64,000 nt of DNA from the NCBI GenBank assembly GCA_902783255.1, contig CACZQB010000024.1:29232-93231 (forward strand), given 5' to 3'. The notes under the pieces were generated by a model. The model searched no databases, was not told the origin of the DNA, and saw nothing but the letters and a program-made list of their open reading frames with translations. A program made the translations under genes and the position numbers. Every line of letters begins with the position of its first letter. Within the stretch, counting starts at the first letter, position 1. Shown piece by piece: positions 1-8,898 of the stretch. The DNA comes from Oscillospiraceae bacterium. Its GTDB lineage: Bacteria > Bacillota > Clostridia > Oscillospirales > UBA644.

Positions 1-917
1 GGTGCGTCAGGCATATAAAAGAACGCTGGCTTTATTCGGAAGACAAAGACTTTCTGAAGGAGTATTATCCCATAATCAAAGGTGCTTCGCTGTTTTTCTG
101 CGATTATCTTGTTGAGGATCCGAGAAACGGATATCTTGTGACTGTTCCCGCAAGTTCACCTGAAAACGTATTTATAAATCCTGCGGACGGAAAGCGCGCG
201 AGCATCTGTGCCGGTCCCACAATGGATATGTGCATAATAAGAGAGCTTTTTGAATTCAATATAGAGGCGATAAACATTCTGGGAGAAGACACCGATTTTA
301 AAGAAACGCTCGAGACAAAGCTTTCAAAACTCCCGCCTCTCAGAATAGGTAAATACGGGCAGGTAATGGAGTGGTCGGAAGATTTTGAAGAAGCAGAACC
401 CGGGCACAGGCATATATCTCATCTTTTCGCCCTGTATCCTGCTGCACAGATCACGAAAAATACACCGGAACTTTTTGAAGCGGCAAAAAAGACGATAGAC
501 AGACGGCTTTCTCACGGCGGAGGACATACAGGCTGGAGCAGAGCATGGATAATAAACTTTTTCGCGCGTTTATGCAACGGAAACAAAGCATATGAAAACA
601 TTCTTGCTCTATTCAAAAGCAGCACTTTGCCGAACATGTTTGACAATCATCCCCCATTTCAGATCGACGGAAATTTCGGAGGCGCCGCAGGCATTTCGGA
701 AATGCTTTTGCAGAGTCATGACGGATATATAGATCTGCTTCCCGCCCTGCCCGACGCATGGTGCGATGGAGAATTCAATGGACTTATGGCACGAGGCGGA
801 TTCAAAGTATCGTGCAGATGGGAAAACGGCAAAGTTATGCATATTGACATACAAGGCAAAAAGGGTAAAAAATGTATTGTAAAGTATAACGGAATAACAA
901 AAGAAATCGTATGTTGA
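1..917 (+). CDS. GH95 alpha-L-fucosidase, copy 1 (5' partial)
   Basis: This reading frame is already open at the window edge (first full codon at position 3), so only the C-terminal part is present. It aligns throughout with the complete GH95 protein immediately downstream. Shared GH95-type motifs are [16 protein letters not shown] followed by a Ser-His-Leu, the [13 protein letters not shown] segment and FQIDGNFGG. The family is an inverting fucosidase acting on alpha-1,2-linked fucose of host glycans or plant xyloglucan. The stop lies 12 bp before the next start, so the two are one transcript and a tandem duplication. No signal peptide can be judged because the N-terminus is missing. Confidence 0.9.
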   Translation, partial: CVRHIKERWLYSEDKDFLKEYYPIIKGASLFFCDYLVEDPRNGYLVTVPASSPENVFINPADGKRASICAGPTMDMCIIRELFEFNIEAINILGEDTDFKETLETKLSKLPPLRIGKYGQVMEWSEDFEEAEPGHRHISHLFALYPAAQITKNTPELFEAAKKTIDRRLSHGGGHTGWSRAWIINFFARLCNGNKAYENILALFKSSTLPNMFDNHPPFQIDGNFGGAAGISEMLLQSHDGYIDLLPALPDAWCDGEFNGLMARGGFKVSCRWENGKVMHIDIQGKKGKKCIVKYNGITKEIVC

Positions 918-929
918 AAGGGTCCGAAA

Positions 930-3062
930 ATGAAAGAAAACAGACTTTATTACAATGCGCCTGCAAACGAATGGGAGGAGGCGCTGCCTCTCGGAAACGG
1001 AATTCTCGGCATGATGGTTTTCGGGAAAACCGACGAAGAAAGAATACAGCTCAGCGAAAAAACGATCTGGTCCGGATGGGAAACGGATGATGACGACAAT
1101 CCGCAAACGATATTGCATCTTGATGAAATAAGAAAACTGATTTTTGAAGGCAAATACTCTGAGGCAGATGAATTATGCAACGAATATATGGTCTGCCGCA
1201 ACAAAAACAGAGAGCGCATGCCGTCTTACGGTTCAAATCAGACTGCCGGAGAATTGTATATCACGTCTTCATGCAACGAAACAGATGATTATGTAAGAGA
1301 ACTGATACTTGACGAAGGAAGAGCCCGCGTTTCATACGGCAATGTAACGAGAGATTATTTTATATCGTATAATTACAATACTGCTGTCATTAAAGTTACG
1401 GGCAATACGGAAAACATTGCTCTGCGATATGAAAGAGAAAATGCGAGGATCACATATAATGACGGAGAAATTACTGCGGTAGGTTTTCTGCCGATGAAAT
1501 TTGCCGTATACATCCGTTATTTCAGAAAGGACGACGCTCTTTACATATTCATAACTGCCGCTACAAACTACAGAACGGAAGATGATCCGCAGACAGTATG
1601 CGATGAAACATTAAAAAAGGCAATGGCTGCAGGTTATGACGCTTTAAAAAAAGACACATGTGATTATTTTACCGAAATGCTGTCAAGAGCGACATTAACT
1701 TTTGACGAGTCGGGTACAAAAGCAAATATTCCGACGAACGAGCGCATCAAAAATCCCGAAAACGACATCGGGCTCGTTGAGCTCTATTACAATTTCGGCA
1801 GATATCTTCTCATAGGTTCGTCCCGAGGAAAACTGCCCGCAAATCTTCAGGGATTGTGGAATAAAGACTACAATGCTCCGTGGGGTGCGGACTACCATAT
1901 AAACATCAATATTCAGATGAATTACTGGTTTGCCGAAGTTGCGGATATGCCTGAACTTACGGAACCTTTCTTTGAGCTTATTAAGTTGATCGCAAAAAAA
2001 GGAGAAGCGACCGCAAAAAATACATATAACTGTCCCGGCTGGGTGGCGCATTACACCACAAATCCGTGGGGATATACAGCACTCGGCTCTCACCCTGTAT
2101 ACGGGGCATTTGCAACCGCGGGAGCATGGTGCTTACGACATGTAAAAGAGCGTTGGCTTTACAGCAATGACAGTGAGATCCTTCGTGAGTTTTACCCGAT
2201 AATAAAGGGCGCATCGGAATTTTTCTGTGCATATATGATTACCGACCCGAGAACAGGATATCTTGTCACAGCGCCCGCAAGTTCACCGGAAAACAGGTTT
2301 TTAAGTCCGACTGACGGAAAAAAAGTAAGCGTATGCGCCGGTCCCACAATGGATATGAGTATTATAAGGGAGCTTTTTGAATTTAATATAGAGGCTGCCG
2401 ACATCCTCGGGACAGACAGAGACTTCACGGAGACGCTCAAGGCAAAGCTGTCTGAACTCCCTCCCCTGCGAATCGGAAAATTCGGTCAGATTATGGAATG
2501 GTCTGAAGATTTTGACGAGGCAGAACCTGGACACAGACACATGTCTCAGCTTTACGGACTTCACCCGTCCGATCAGATAACAAAAAACACACCGGAGTTG
2601 TTTGAAGCGGCGAAAAAGACTATTGAAAGAAGACTTTCACACGGTGGAGGTCATACAGGTTGGAGCAGAGCGTGGATAATAAACTTTTTTGCTCGTCTTG
2701 GCGAGGGAGACAAGGCATACGAAAACATTGTGGCTCTGATAAAAAACAGTACTCTTCCAAACATGTTTGACAATCACCCGCCGTTTCAGATAGACGGTAA
2801 TTTCGGAGGAACTGCCGGAATTGCCGAAATGCTTTTACAAAGTCATGACGGATACATAAATGTTCTGCCGGCTTTGCCGAACGAATGGAAAAACGGAGAA
2901 TTCAACGGATTAGTTGCGAGAGGCGGATTCAAGGTTTCGTGTAAATGGAAAAACGGCAAAGTTTGCAGCTGCGAAATAAAGGGAAGACGAAACGATAAGG
3001 CATCGGTTTCGATCGAAGGCAATATTTTCGAATTCGACGGCAATTTCTCATATTCTAAATAA
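930..3062 (+). CDS. GH95 alpha-L-fucosidase, copy 2
   Basis: A complete 710-residue GH95-type enzyme, close to the usual core length of the family. The N-terminus (LYYNAPANEWEEALPLGNG) is the typical GH95 beta-domain start. The (alpha/alpha)6 barrel carries HININIQMNYW near residue 322, whose two Asn match the Asn pair that activates water in the B. bifidum enzyme. [16 protein letters not shown] near 522 and FQIDGNFGG near 619 hold the expected catalytic acid residues. No signal peptide is visible, so it probably acts in the cytoplasm on imported oligosaccharides. The start has a GAAAGGG site just upstream. Some GH95 members act on L-galactose, so substrate is inferred; the neighbouring FucO-like reductase supports fucose. 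Confidence 0.93.
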   Translation: MKENRLYYNAPANEWEEALPLGNGILGMMVFGKTDEERIQLSEKTIWSGWETDDDDNPQTILHLDEIRKLIFEGKYSEADELCNEYMVCRNKNRERMPSYGSNQTAGELYITSSCNETDDYVRELILDEGRARVSYGNVTRDYFISYNYNTAVIKVTGNTENIALRYERENARITYNDGEITAVGFLPMKFAVYIRYFRKDDALYIFITAATNYRTEDDPQTVCDETLKKAMAAGYDALKKDTCDYFTEMLSRATLTFDESGTKANIPTNERIKNPENDIGLVELYYNFGRYLLIGSSRGKLPANLQGLWNKDYNAPWGADYHININIQMNYWFAEVADMPELTEPFFELIKLIAKKGEATAKNTYNCPGWVAHYTTNPWGYTALGSHPVYGAFATAGAWCLRHVKERWLYSNDSEILREFYPIIKGASEFFCAYMITDPRTGYLVTAPASSPENRFLSPTDGKKVSVCAGPTMDMSIIRELFEFNIEAADILGTDRDFTETLKAKLSELPPLRIGKFGQIMEWSEDFDEAEPGHRHMSQLYGLHPSDQITKNTPELFEAAKKTIERRLSHGGGHTGWSRAWIINFFARLGEGDKAYENIVALIKNSTLPNMFDNHPPFQIDGNFGGTAGIAEMLLQSHDGYINVLPALPNEWKNGEFNGLVARGGFKVSCKWKNGKVCSCEIKGRRNDKASVSIEGNIFEFDGNFSYSK

Positions 3063-3093
3063 AAAGTGATCAAAATTCACAAAGGAGTCAGTT

Positions 3094-5211
3094 ATGCCGG
3101 AATACGACAGAAGCGAGGAAAGGACCGGGTTTCAGGAAAGCCGTGATTATGATGAACGATATGATATTCAGGCTGATTTTGTAATGGTCTACGGACTTCA
3201 CAATCTCAGAGAAAGAATTGCGCACTGGAAAAAACACGGATATAAGATACACCTGATGACTGGCATTTCCTGGGGCAATTATAAAGATTATCTGTACGGG
3301 AAATACGATGGAAGAGATCATCACGACGAGGGACAGATGACTGCCGACGGAAAGGAAAAAAATCACGGTCCTGATGTTCCGTATATGGTGCCGTCTGTAT
3401 CTTTTGCGGGATATATGGCGAAAAAGCTGAAAACGGCAATTGACGCCGGAGTTGAAGCTATTCATCTTGAAGAGCCTGAATTCTGGGTAGAGACCGGATA
3501 TTCGGACGCATTCAAACGCGAATGGGAGATCTATTTCAAAGAACCATGGCAAGACCCGCAAGCGACATGCGAAGGACAGTATAAAGCATCAAAGCTCAAG
3601 CAATATCTTTATACAAGGACACTTGACAGGCTTTGTGCTGAGCTGAAAGAGTATTCGCTGATAAAATACGGCAGGATCATACGGTTTTACGTTCCGACTC
3701 ATTCTCTTATCAATTATTCTCAATGGAAGATAGTATCGCCTGAATCGGCTCTTCTCGATCTTCCGGCAATAGACGGATATATTGCACAGATATGGACCGG
3801 CACATCACGCGTTCTGAATAATTACAGAGGCATTTGCAAGGAACGGACATTTGAAACTGCGTTTCTTGAATACGGCATCATGCAGCAGCTCGTATCCGGA
3901 ACGGACAGGAAAATGTGGTTTTTACACGATCCCATTGAAGATAATCCGCATCATACATGGAAAGATTATCGCTATAACTATTATAAAACTGTAGTGGCGT
4001 CACTTTTTCATCCTGAGATATCGAGTTACGAAGTATCACCGTGGCCTGCTCGTGTGTTTACAGGCAAATATCCTAATGAGGCTGGAACGGACAAGGAGGA
4101 AATGCCGGAAGAATACAAAACAAATCTTCTCACCGTAATGCACGCTCTGCGCGATATGAAAACTGATGATGTGGAGTGGCTGACAGATACAAAAGAGATA
4201 GGCGTTGTTCTTTCCGATACATGTATGTTTCAGCGGTTTTACCCGAAAGGCGATACCCGTCATGAAGAGAGTCTGACTTCTGTGTGGGATCACTTTTTCG
4301 GTCTAGCAATGCCTCTTCTGAAAAGCGGTCTTTGTGTAAGACCTGTGCAGCTTGAAAACATAAACCGATATCCGGATTATATAAGCAATCACAAGAAGCT
4401 CGTACTCTCTTATGAATTTATGAAACCCGAAAATCCCGGCATAAACAACGCAGTTGCCCAGTGGGTACGAAACGGCGGTTGTCTTATATATGTTGGCAAC
4501 GGTGAAGATTCTTTTCACAAGATCCCGCACTGGTGGAACAGCCGGACTGCAAATTACGATAATCCTGCAGAGCACCTGTTTGAATCTTTGGGACTGTCTA
4601 GAAAGCTCAAAGAGGGAATATATGACTGCGGCTGCGGAACGTTGACGTATATTTGCCGATCTCCGCGCGAAATAGCATTAAAGCCAGAGCTTTGCGATGA
4701 ATACCTGAATGTAATCAAGAATGTTTTTGCAAATATGGATAGCTCTGCCGATTTTTCACCTCATATGGCGCTCAGAAGAGGAAAATATGTTGTAGCCGCA
4801 TCGTTTGACGAGCAAAAATGCGATTTGCCGATGACACTGCACGGTGATTTTATAGATCTGTTTGACGATAAACTTGCCGTTTGCCACTCCCCTGTCATTT
4901 CGCAGGGAGAAGAAAGAGTTTTTATAGATCTTAAACACGCCGACAACACATTGTCTTCTGATATTCTCGCGGTTTCAGGAAGAATTTCGATGTTAAAACA
5001 AACTCAGCGTTCTTTTTCGTGTATTATCACAGGTCCCGCAAACATGAAGGGCTGCATGAGAGTAAAAACAAAACGCCCTCCAAAACAAATAACGGCAAAG
5101 ACATCGAATAAAGAAACTGAGATCGTATGGGAATACGATAATAAATCGGAAACGACATACATCGAATTTCCGTCATCCGTAAAAGGCGTTTCAATAAAGG
5201 CTGTTTTCTGA
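3094..5211 (+). CDS. putative glycoside hydrolase (TIM barrel plus GATase-like domain)
   Basis: A 705-residue protein starting 8 nt after an AAAGGAGTC ribosome site, 31 bp after the GH95 gene and probably co-transcribed. I do not recognise a named family with certainty. The first ~330 residues read like a TIM barrel: WKKHGYKIHLMTGISWGN, then AIHLEEPEFWVETGY, where the Glu residues on a predicted strand end resemble a retaining-glycosidase acid. Residues ~420-480 (KLVLSYEFMKPENPGINNAV, then WVRNGGCLIYVGNGED) resemble the glutamine-amidotransferase-like trimerisation domain of GH42-type enzymes. The end is beta-rich. No signal peptide. Its place after two fucosidases suggests a role in glycan breakdown; the exact reaction is unknown. 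Confidence 0.6.
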   Translation: MPEYDRSEERTGFQESRDYDERYDIQADFVMVYGLHNLRERIAHWKKHGYKIHLMTGISWGNYKDYLYGKYDGRDHHDEGQMTADGKEKNHGPDVPYMVPSVSFAGYMAKKLKTAIDAGVEAIHLEEPEFWVETGYSDAFKREWEIYFKEPWQDPQATCEGQYKASKLKQYLYTRTLDRLCAELKEYSLIKYGRIIRFYVPTHSLINYSQWKIVSPESALLDLPAIDGYIAQIWTGTSRVLNNYRGICKERTFETAFLEYGIMQQLVSGTDRKMWFLHDPIEDNPHHTWKDYRYNYYKTVVASLFHPEISSYEVSPWPARVFTGKYPNEAGTDKEEMPEEYKTNLLTVMHALRDMKTDDVEWLTDTKEIGVVLSDTCMFQRFYPKGDTRHEESLTSVWDHFFGLAMPLLKSGLCVRPVQLENINRYPDYISNHKKLVLSYEFMKPENPGINNAVAQWVRNGGCLIYVGNGEDSFHKIPHWWNSRTANYDNPAEHLFESLGLSRKLKEGIYDCGCGTLTYICRSPREIALKPELCDEYLNVIKNVFANMDSSADFSPHMALRRGKYVVAASFDEQKCDLPMTLHGDFIDLFDDKLAVCHSPVISQGEERVFIDLKHADNTLSSDILAVSGRISMLKQTQRSFSCIITGPANMKGCMRVKTKRPPKQITAKTSNKETEIVWEYDNKSETTYIEFPSSVKGVSIKAVF

Positions 5212-5243
5212 AAACGATATTACCGATCTGAAAAAAAATGCGA

Positions 5244-5277
5244 AAAGAGGATCCCGTATCTTTACGGGATCCTCTTT
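5244..5277. terminator. bidirectional intrinsic terminator
   Basis: A 14-bp perfect inverted repeat (AAAGAGGATCCCGT and its complement) with a short loop, with A-rich and T-rich flanks, lies between two convergent genes and can serve both. Confidence 0.85.
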
Positions 5278-5293
5278 AATTGATGGATCGCTA

Positions 5294-6439
5294 TCACATA
5301 AGTTTTCTGAACATCGCTTCAAAATCAGAAAGCTCTGCGTGACGGGGATTGCCCGGTGCGCATGCGTCAGCCGCAGCTGACTGGCAGAGGAACGGAAGAT
5401 CTTCTTCCTTGAGCTTTTCAAGCTTTGTGGGAATGCCGACATCAACTGAAAGCTGACGAACAGCATCGATCGCTGCGCGGCGATATTCTTTTGCGGACAT
5501 TCCTTCTGTATTAACTCCGAAAGCTTCCGCAATAGCTTTGAATTTTTCGCCTGTGTATTCCTGATTGAATTCCATAACTATCGGGAGCATCATGGCGCAT
5601 GCAACACCGTGAGGCGTATCGTATACCGCGCCGAGAGTGTGCGCCATAGAATGAGCGATACCGAGACCGACATTGGAATATGCCATAGCTGTTACATACT
5701 GAGCAAGAGCCATTCCTTCACGTCCGTCAGGATCGTTGACAACAGCTTTTCTGAGGTTCTTTGCGATAAGCTGAATAGCTTCAAGGTTAAGAACATCGGC
5801 AAGTTCCCATGCTGCTGCGGTTGTATAGCCTTCAATAGCATGTGTAAGCGCGTCCATACCTGTAGAAGCTGTGAGTCCTTTCGGCATGGTGGACATCATA
5901 TCGGGGTCAACGACTGCGATATCGGGAATATCGTTAGGGTCAACGCAGACAAATTTACGTTTGCGTTCAACATCAGTTATAACATAGTTGATAGTTGATT
6001 CGGCGCCTGTTCCGCCTGTCGTGGGAACTGCAATAGTAAATACGGTGCGGTTTTTTGTGGGAGCAACGCCTTCAAGAGAACGAACATCAGCAAATTCGGG
6101 GTTGTTTACTATTATGCCGATGCCTTTGCCGGTATCCATTGAAGAACCGCCGCCGATTGTGATCATACAGTCGGCTCCTGACGCTTTGTACGCTTCAACG
6201 CCGTGCTGAACGTTTTCAATTGTCGGATTCGGTTTGATATCAGAATAGATCTCAAAATCAATGCCGTTTTCTTTGAGAAGGTCGGTAACCTTCTGTGTTA
6301 CTCCGAACTTCAGAAGATCCGGGTCTGAAGCTACAAACGCTTTTTTGAAGCCGCGAGCCTTTAAAAGACCGGGAATCTCTTTGATCGCGCCGTGTCCGTG
6401 ATAAGAAATACCGTTTAAAACAAAACGATTTACTGCCAT
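5294..6439 (-). CDS. fucO: lactaldehyde reductase (iron-containing alcohol dehydrogenase)
   Basis: A 381-residue group III, Fe-dependent alcohol dehydrogenase of normal length. It resembles E. coli FucO closely over several stretches: NNPEFADVRSLEGVAPT, INYVITD, RRKFVCVDP-like KRKFVCVDPNDIP, GMDALTHAIEGYTT, and SNVGLGIAHSMAH with YDTPHGVA. The GGGSSMDTGKGIGI loop binds NAD. Metal ligands are the Asp and His of GMDALTHAIE and the two His of SMAH and TPHG. FucO reduces L-lactaldehyde to 1,2-propanediol when fucose or rhamnose is fermented. Its position beside two fucosidases fits, although no fucose isomerase, kinase or aldolase is in view. The start has an AAGGAGAAT site and a perfect promoter upstream. 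Confidence 0.88.
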   Translation of the reverse strand: MAVNRFVLNGISYHGHGAIKEIPGLLKARGFKKAFVASDPDLLKFGVTQKVTDLLKENGIDFEIYSDIKPNPTIENVQHGVEAYKASGADCMITIGGGSSMDTGKGIGIIVNNPEFADVRSLEGVAPTKNRTVFTIAVPTTGGTGAESTINYVITDVERKRKFVCVDPNDIPDIAVVDPDMMSTMPKGLTASTGMDALTHAIEGYTTAAAWELADVLNLEAIQLIAKNLRKAVVNDPDGREGMALAQYVTAMAYSNVGLGIAHSMAHTLGAVYDTPHGVACAMMLPIVMEFNQEYTGEKFKAIAEAFGVNTEGMSAKEYRRAAIDAVRQLSVDVGIPTKLEKLKEEDLPFLCQSAAADACAPGNPRHAELSDFEAMFRKLM

Positions 6440-6537
6440 AATAATTCTCCTTATATAAATTAAAAATCAATGTTGAATAGCGGATCGCAATGATCTGCAA
6501 CATAAGCACAATGGTCTTTCATTCAATCCGCCTTACT

Positions 6538-6566
6538 ATTATACAAAACTTTTGTTTGATTGTCAA
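6538..6566 (-). promoter_or_regulatory. sigma-A promoter of fucO
   Basis: Read on the minus strand, TTGACA (6561-6566) and TATAAT (6538-6543) are separated by exactly 17 bp, about 95 bp before the fucO start. Confidence 0.8.
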
Positions 6567-6630
6567 GGTCAAAGAAAGACAGTTTTTGAATTGACGGAGA
6601 AATTTCAATGTTGTTTCAATATTGACAACG

Positions 6631-6636
6631 TATAAT
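6631..6636 (+). promoter_or_regulatory. -10 box before the beta-helix lipoprotein
   Basis: A perfect TATAAT lies 32 bp before the start codon. A TTGACA at 6622-6627 is only 3 bp away and cannot be its -35 box; no good -35 is seen at the correct distance, so activation may need another factor. Confidence 0.4.
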
Positions 6637-6667
6637 ACGGATGAAAAAACAAATATGAGGTGATATT

Positions 6668-8806
6668 ATGAAACATTTAAAAAGAATTGCAGTGACGGTT
6701 CTCTCACTGTTGATCATAACAGGTATATGCGCTTGCGGGTCGCCCGCCGGCAGTAATTCGGGAGAGGATATATCATACGATACTCAGGTAATTATATCTG
6801 ACAAAACCGAAAACGAGAAAACGGAAGACAGTGTGACCGAAATGCAGCCTGAAAATGTTGAGACAGAAACTGAATACAGTACAGATATATCGCAGACCGG
6901 TCATTCTGAAGTAACAGACGAGATCGAAAATGAAGTCAGCAGTTCGTTCAATGTATCGGAAGAAGATGAAAATTCTTCTGAAAACACTTCCGGAAGCAAT
7001 AACGGTGAAAATGGATTACAACAAGATGAGACTACTATAAATTCGTCGGATACAACGGGTGAACCGGCAGATTTCGCGGACAGTGATCAGGTGAATGATA
7101 CGGAAGGAAATGTCATCTCCGAAAATACGGAAGAAATCAGCATTGAAGAAAACGGCACTGTCGGTGAAGATAAAGCTGACAATACTTCCGAAACAACGGA
7201 AAACAGCGTTACAATTTCCGAAAAGGAAGTCGGGGACGGAAATTTCAAAATTGCTACTTCCGACGGCGCCGTATCTAAAAACGAAAGCACATACACGATA
7301 ACATCGCAAGGAACATATATCTTGAGCGGCAACCTGACGGACGGACAGATAGTGATAAATGCAGGTGATGACGATGAAATAGAGATCGATCTTGACGGCG
7401 TAGATATTTCCTGTTCATACGATTCCCCTATTTACGCTGTAAACGCCGACAAGGTGAAGATCAAGGCAATTGAGGGAACGACAAACAGCGTTTCGGATCT
7501 TCGCAGTTATTCCGCAGGAGAAGATGATACGGAAGGCTCAGCCGCGATATACGCACTGTGCGATATGAATCTGATCGGTGCCGGAACTCTTGATGTTATT
7601 GCACAAAATTACAATAACGGCATTCAAACAAAAGACGACCTTAAAATAAAGAATATTTCCCTTACGGTAACAGCGCCGAACAATGCGTTGAAAGGGAATG
7701 ATTCGGTAACGATCGAATCAGGCAAAATTACCGCTGTTTCAACCGGAGGGGATGCGATAAAAACAGACAATTCCGATATTTCTTCAAAAGGAAATCAGAA
7801 AGGTACTGTTACAATAAGCGGAGGAACTGTAACTCTTACGGCAGCAGACGACGGTATAGATGCCACATACGATATAGTGATCGGCGGAGGAGATATTGAG
7901 ATAATAAAGGCTGGCGGAAAAGGAATTTGCGCAAACAATGCCGTAAATATTGAAAGCGGCACTTTGACCGTTAAATATTCCGCAGACGACGCTGTTCACG
8001 CAAATAATGATAATGCTCTGGAAAACGGGGAAACTCCTGAAGGGAATGTTACCATATTTGGCGGAACGATCAATATTGTCAATACCGCAGACGACGGAAT
8101 ACACGCAGACGGAACGCTGCTTATTAAGGGCGGAGACATAAACATTGAAATGTCGCATGAAGGCTTGGAAGGTCATTATATTACGATCGAAGACGGCAAT
8201 GTTTATGTTTACGCAGACGATGACGCACTGAATGCAACAAGCCTTTCGAACTGGAGCTCGGACGGAATGATAACGATTTCGGGAGGTCATGTTGTTGCAG
8301 AGGTTTACGGCAGAGACGTTGACGGAATAGACAGCAACGGAAGCTACGTGCAAACAGGCGGATTTGTTGTGACATGCAATCCGAATTCCGATGGAAACGG
8401 CAATATGTCCGCATTGGATGTTGACGGTTCGATCGACATTACAGGCGGCATAATAGTTGCACTCGGCTCCGATCCCCAATTCTCAGGTATGGCAGGCTTC
8501 GGCGGCGGCATGGGCGGTTTTGGCAGTCAGGGAGGCGGTATGAACGGTCAAAGAGGCGGTATGGGAGGCTTAGGCGGCGGTATGGGCGGTTTTGGCGGTC
8601 ATGGAGGCGGTATGGCAGGCTTCGGCGGCGGCATGGGAATTTCAACCTTGCCGACAGGATATGTTGCATATTCCTCAAGACTCCCTGCAGGACAGCATGC
8701 TTTTGTATACAATGGAGTCACATATGATTTTACCCTGAAAAACACTGTTTCAGGCGGTTGGATATGGGCTGAAGGAATAACAGACAGCAATTATTCCCTG
8801 AACTGA
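6668..8806 (+). CDS. beta-helix carbohydrate-binding lipoprotein (Cthe_2159-like)
   Basis: A 712-residue lipoprotein. The N-terminal hydrophobic stretch ends in ICAC (Cys23), the likely lipidation site. Residues ~30-195 are a low-complexity Ser/Thr/Glu/Asn linker that would span the cell wall. Residues ~200-600 are many short beta-helix turns with repeated phrases such as VTISGGTVTLTAADDGIDA, INIVNTADDGIHADGT and ITISGGHV. This matches the Cthe_2159 family, whose founder binds acidic polysaccharide and cellulose. A Gly/Met-rich tract (GGMGGFG-type, ~residues 612-660) is inserted before a conserved C-terminal cap (GQHAFVYNGVTYDFTL). Single gene with an AGGTGAT ribosome site. Role inferred: surface glycan binding or adhesion. 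Confidence 0.8.
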   Translation: MKHLKRIAVTVLSLLIITGICACGSPAGSNSGEDISYDTQVIISDKTENEKTEDSVTEMQPENVETETEYSTDISQTGHSEVTDEIENEVSSSFNVSEEDENSSENTSGSNNGENGLQQDETTINSSDTTGEPADFADSDQVNDTEGNVISENTEEISIEENGTVGEDKADNTSETTENSVTISEKEVGDGNFKIATSDGAVSKNESTYTITSQGTYILSGNLTDGQIVINAGDDDEIEIDLDGVDISCSYDSPIYAVNADKVKIKAIEGTTNSVSDLRSYSAGEDDTEGSAAIYALCDMNLIGAGTLDVIAQNYNNGIQTKDDLKIKNISLTVTAPNNALKGNDSVTIESGKITAVSTGGDAIKTDNSDISSKGNQKGTVTISGGTVTLTAADDGIDATYDIVIGGGDIEIIKAGGKGICANNAVNIESGTLTVKYSADDAVHANNDNALENGETPEGNVTIFGGTINIVNTADDGIHADGTLLIKGGDINIEMSHEGLEGHYITIEDGNVYVYADDDALNATSLSNWSSDGMITISGGHVVAEVYGRDVDGIDSNGSYVQTGGFVVTCNPNSDGNGNMSALDVDGSIDITGGIIVALGSDPQFSGMAGFGGGMGGFGSQGGGMNGQRGGMGGLGGGMGGFGGHGGGMAGFGGGMGISTLPTGYVAYSSRLPAGQHAFVYNGVTYDFTLKNTVSGGWIWAEGITDSNYSLN

Positions 8807-8898
8807 TATTAACTGAAGAGTGTATCACAACGTCACATATTGTTAATAATTTCATGTTAATATAAAAAAAATGCGTCTTCTTACAAGGAGAATATGCT

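Noticed and set aside
609..1118. Long open frame opposite the GH95 genes
   Set aside because: It spans the junction of two strongly supported genes on the other strand and has no recognisable protein features.
6622..6636. TTGACA followed by TATAAT as a promoter
   Set aside because: The boxes are only 3 bp apart; a working pair needs about 17 bp.
7784..8479. Long open frame opposite the beta-helix lipoprotein
   Set aside because: Repetitive coding DNA on the plus strand produces it; the translation is low in recognisable motifs.
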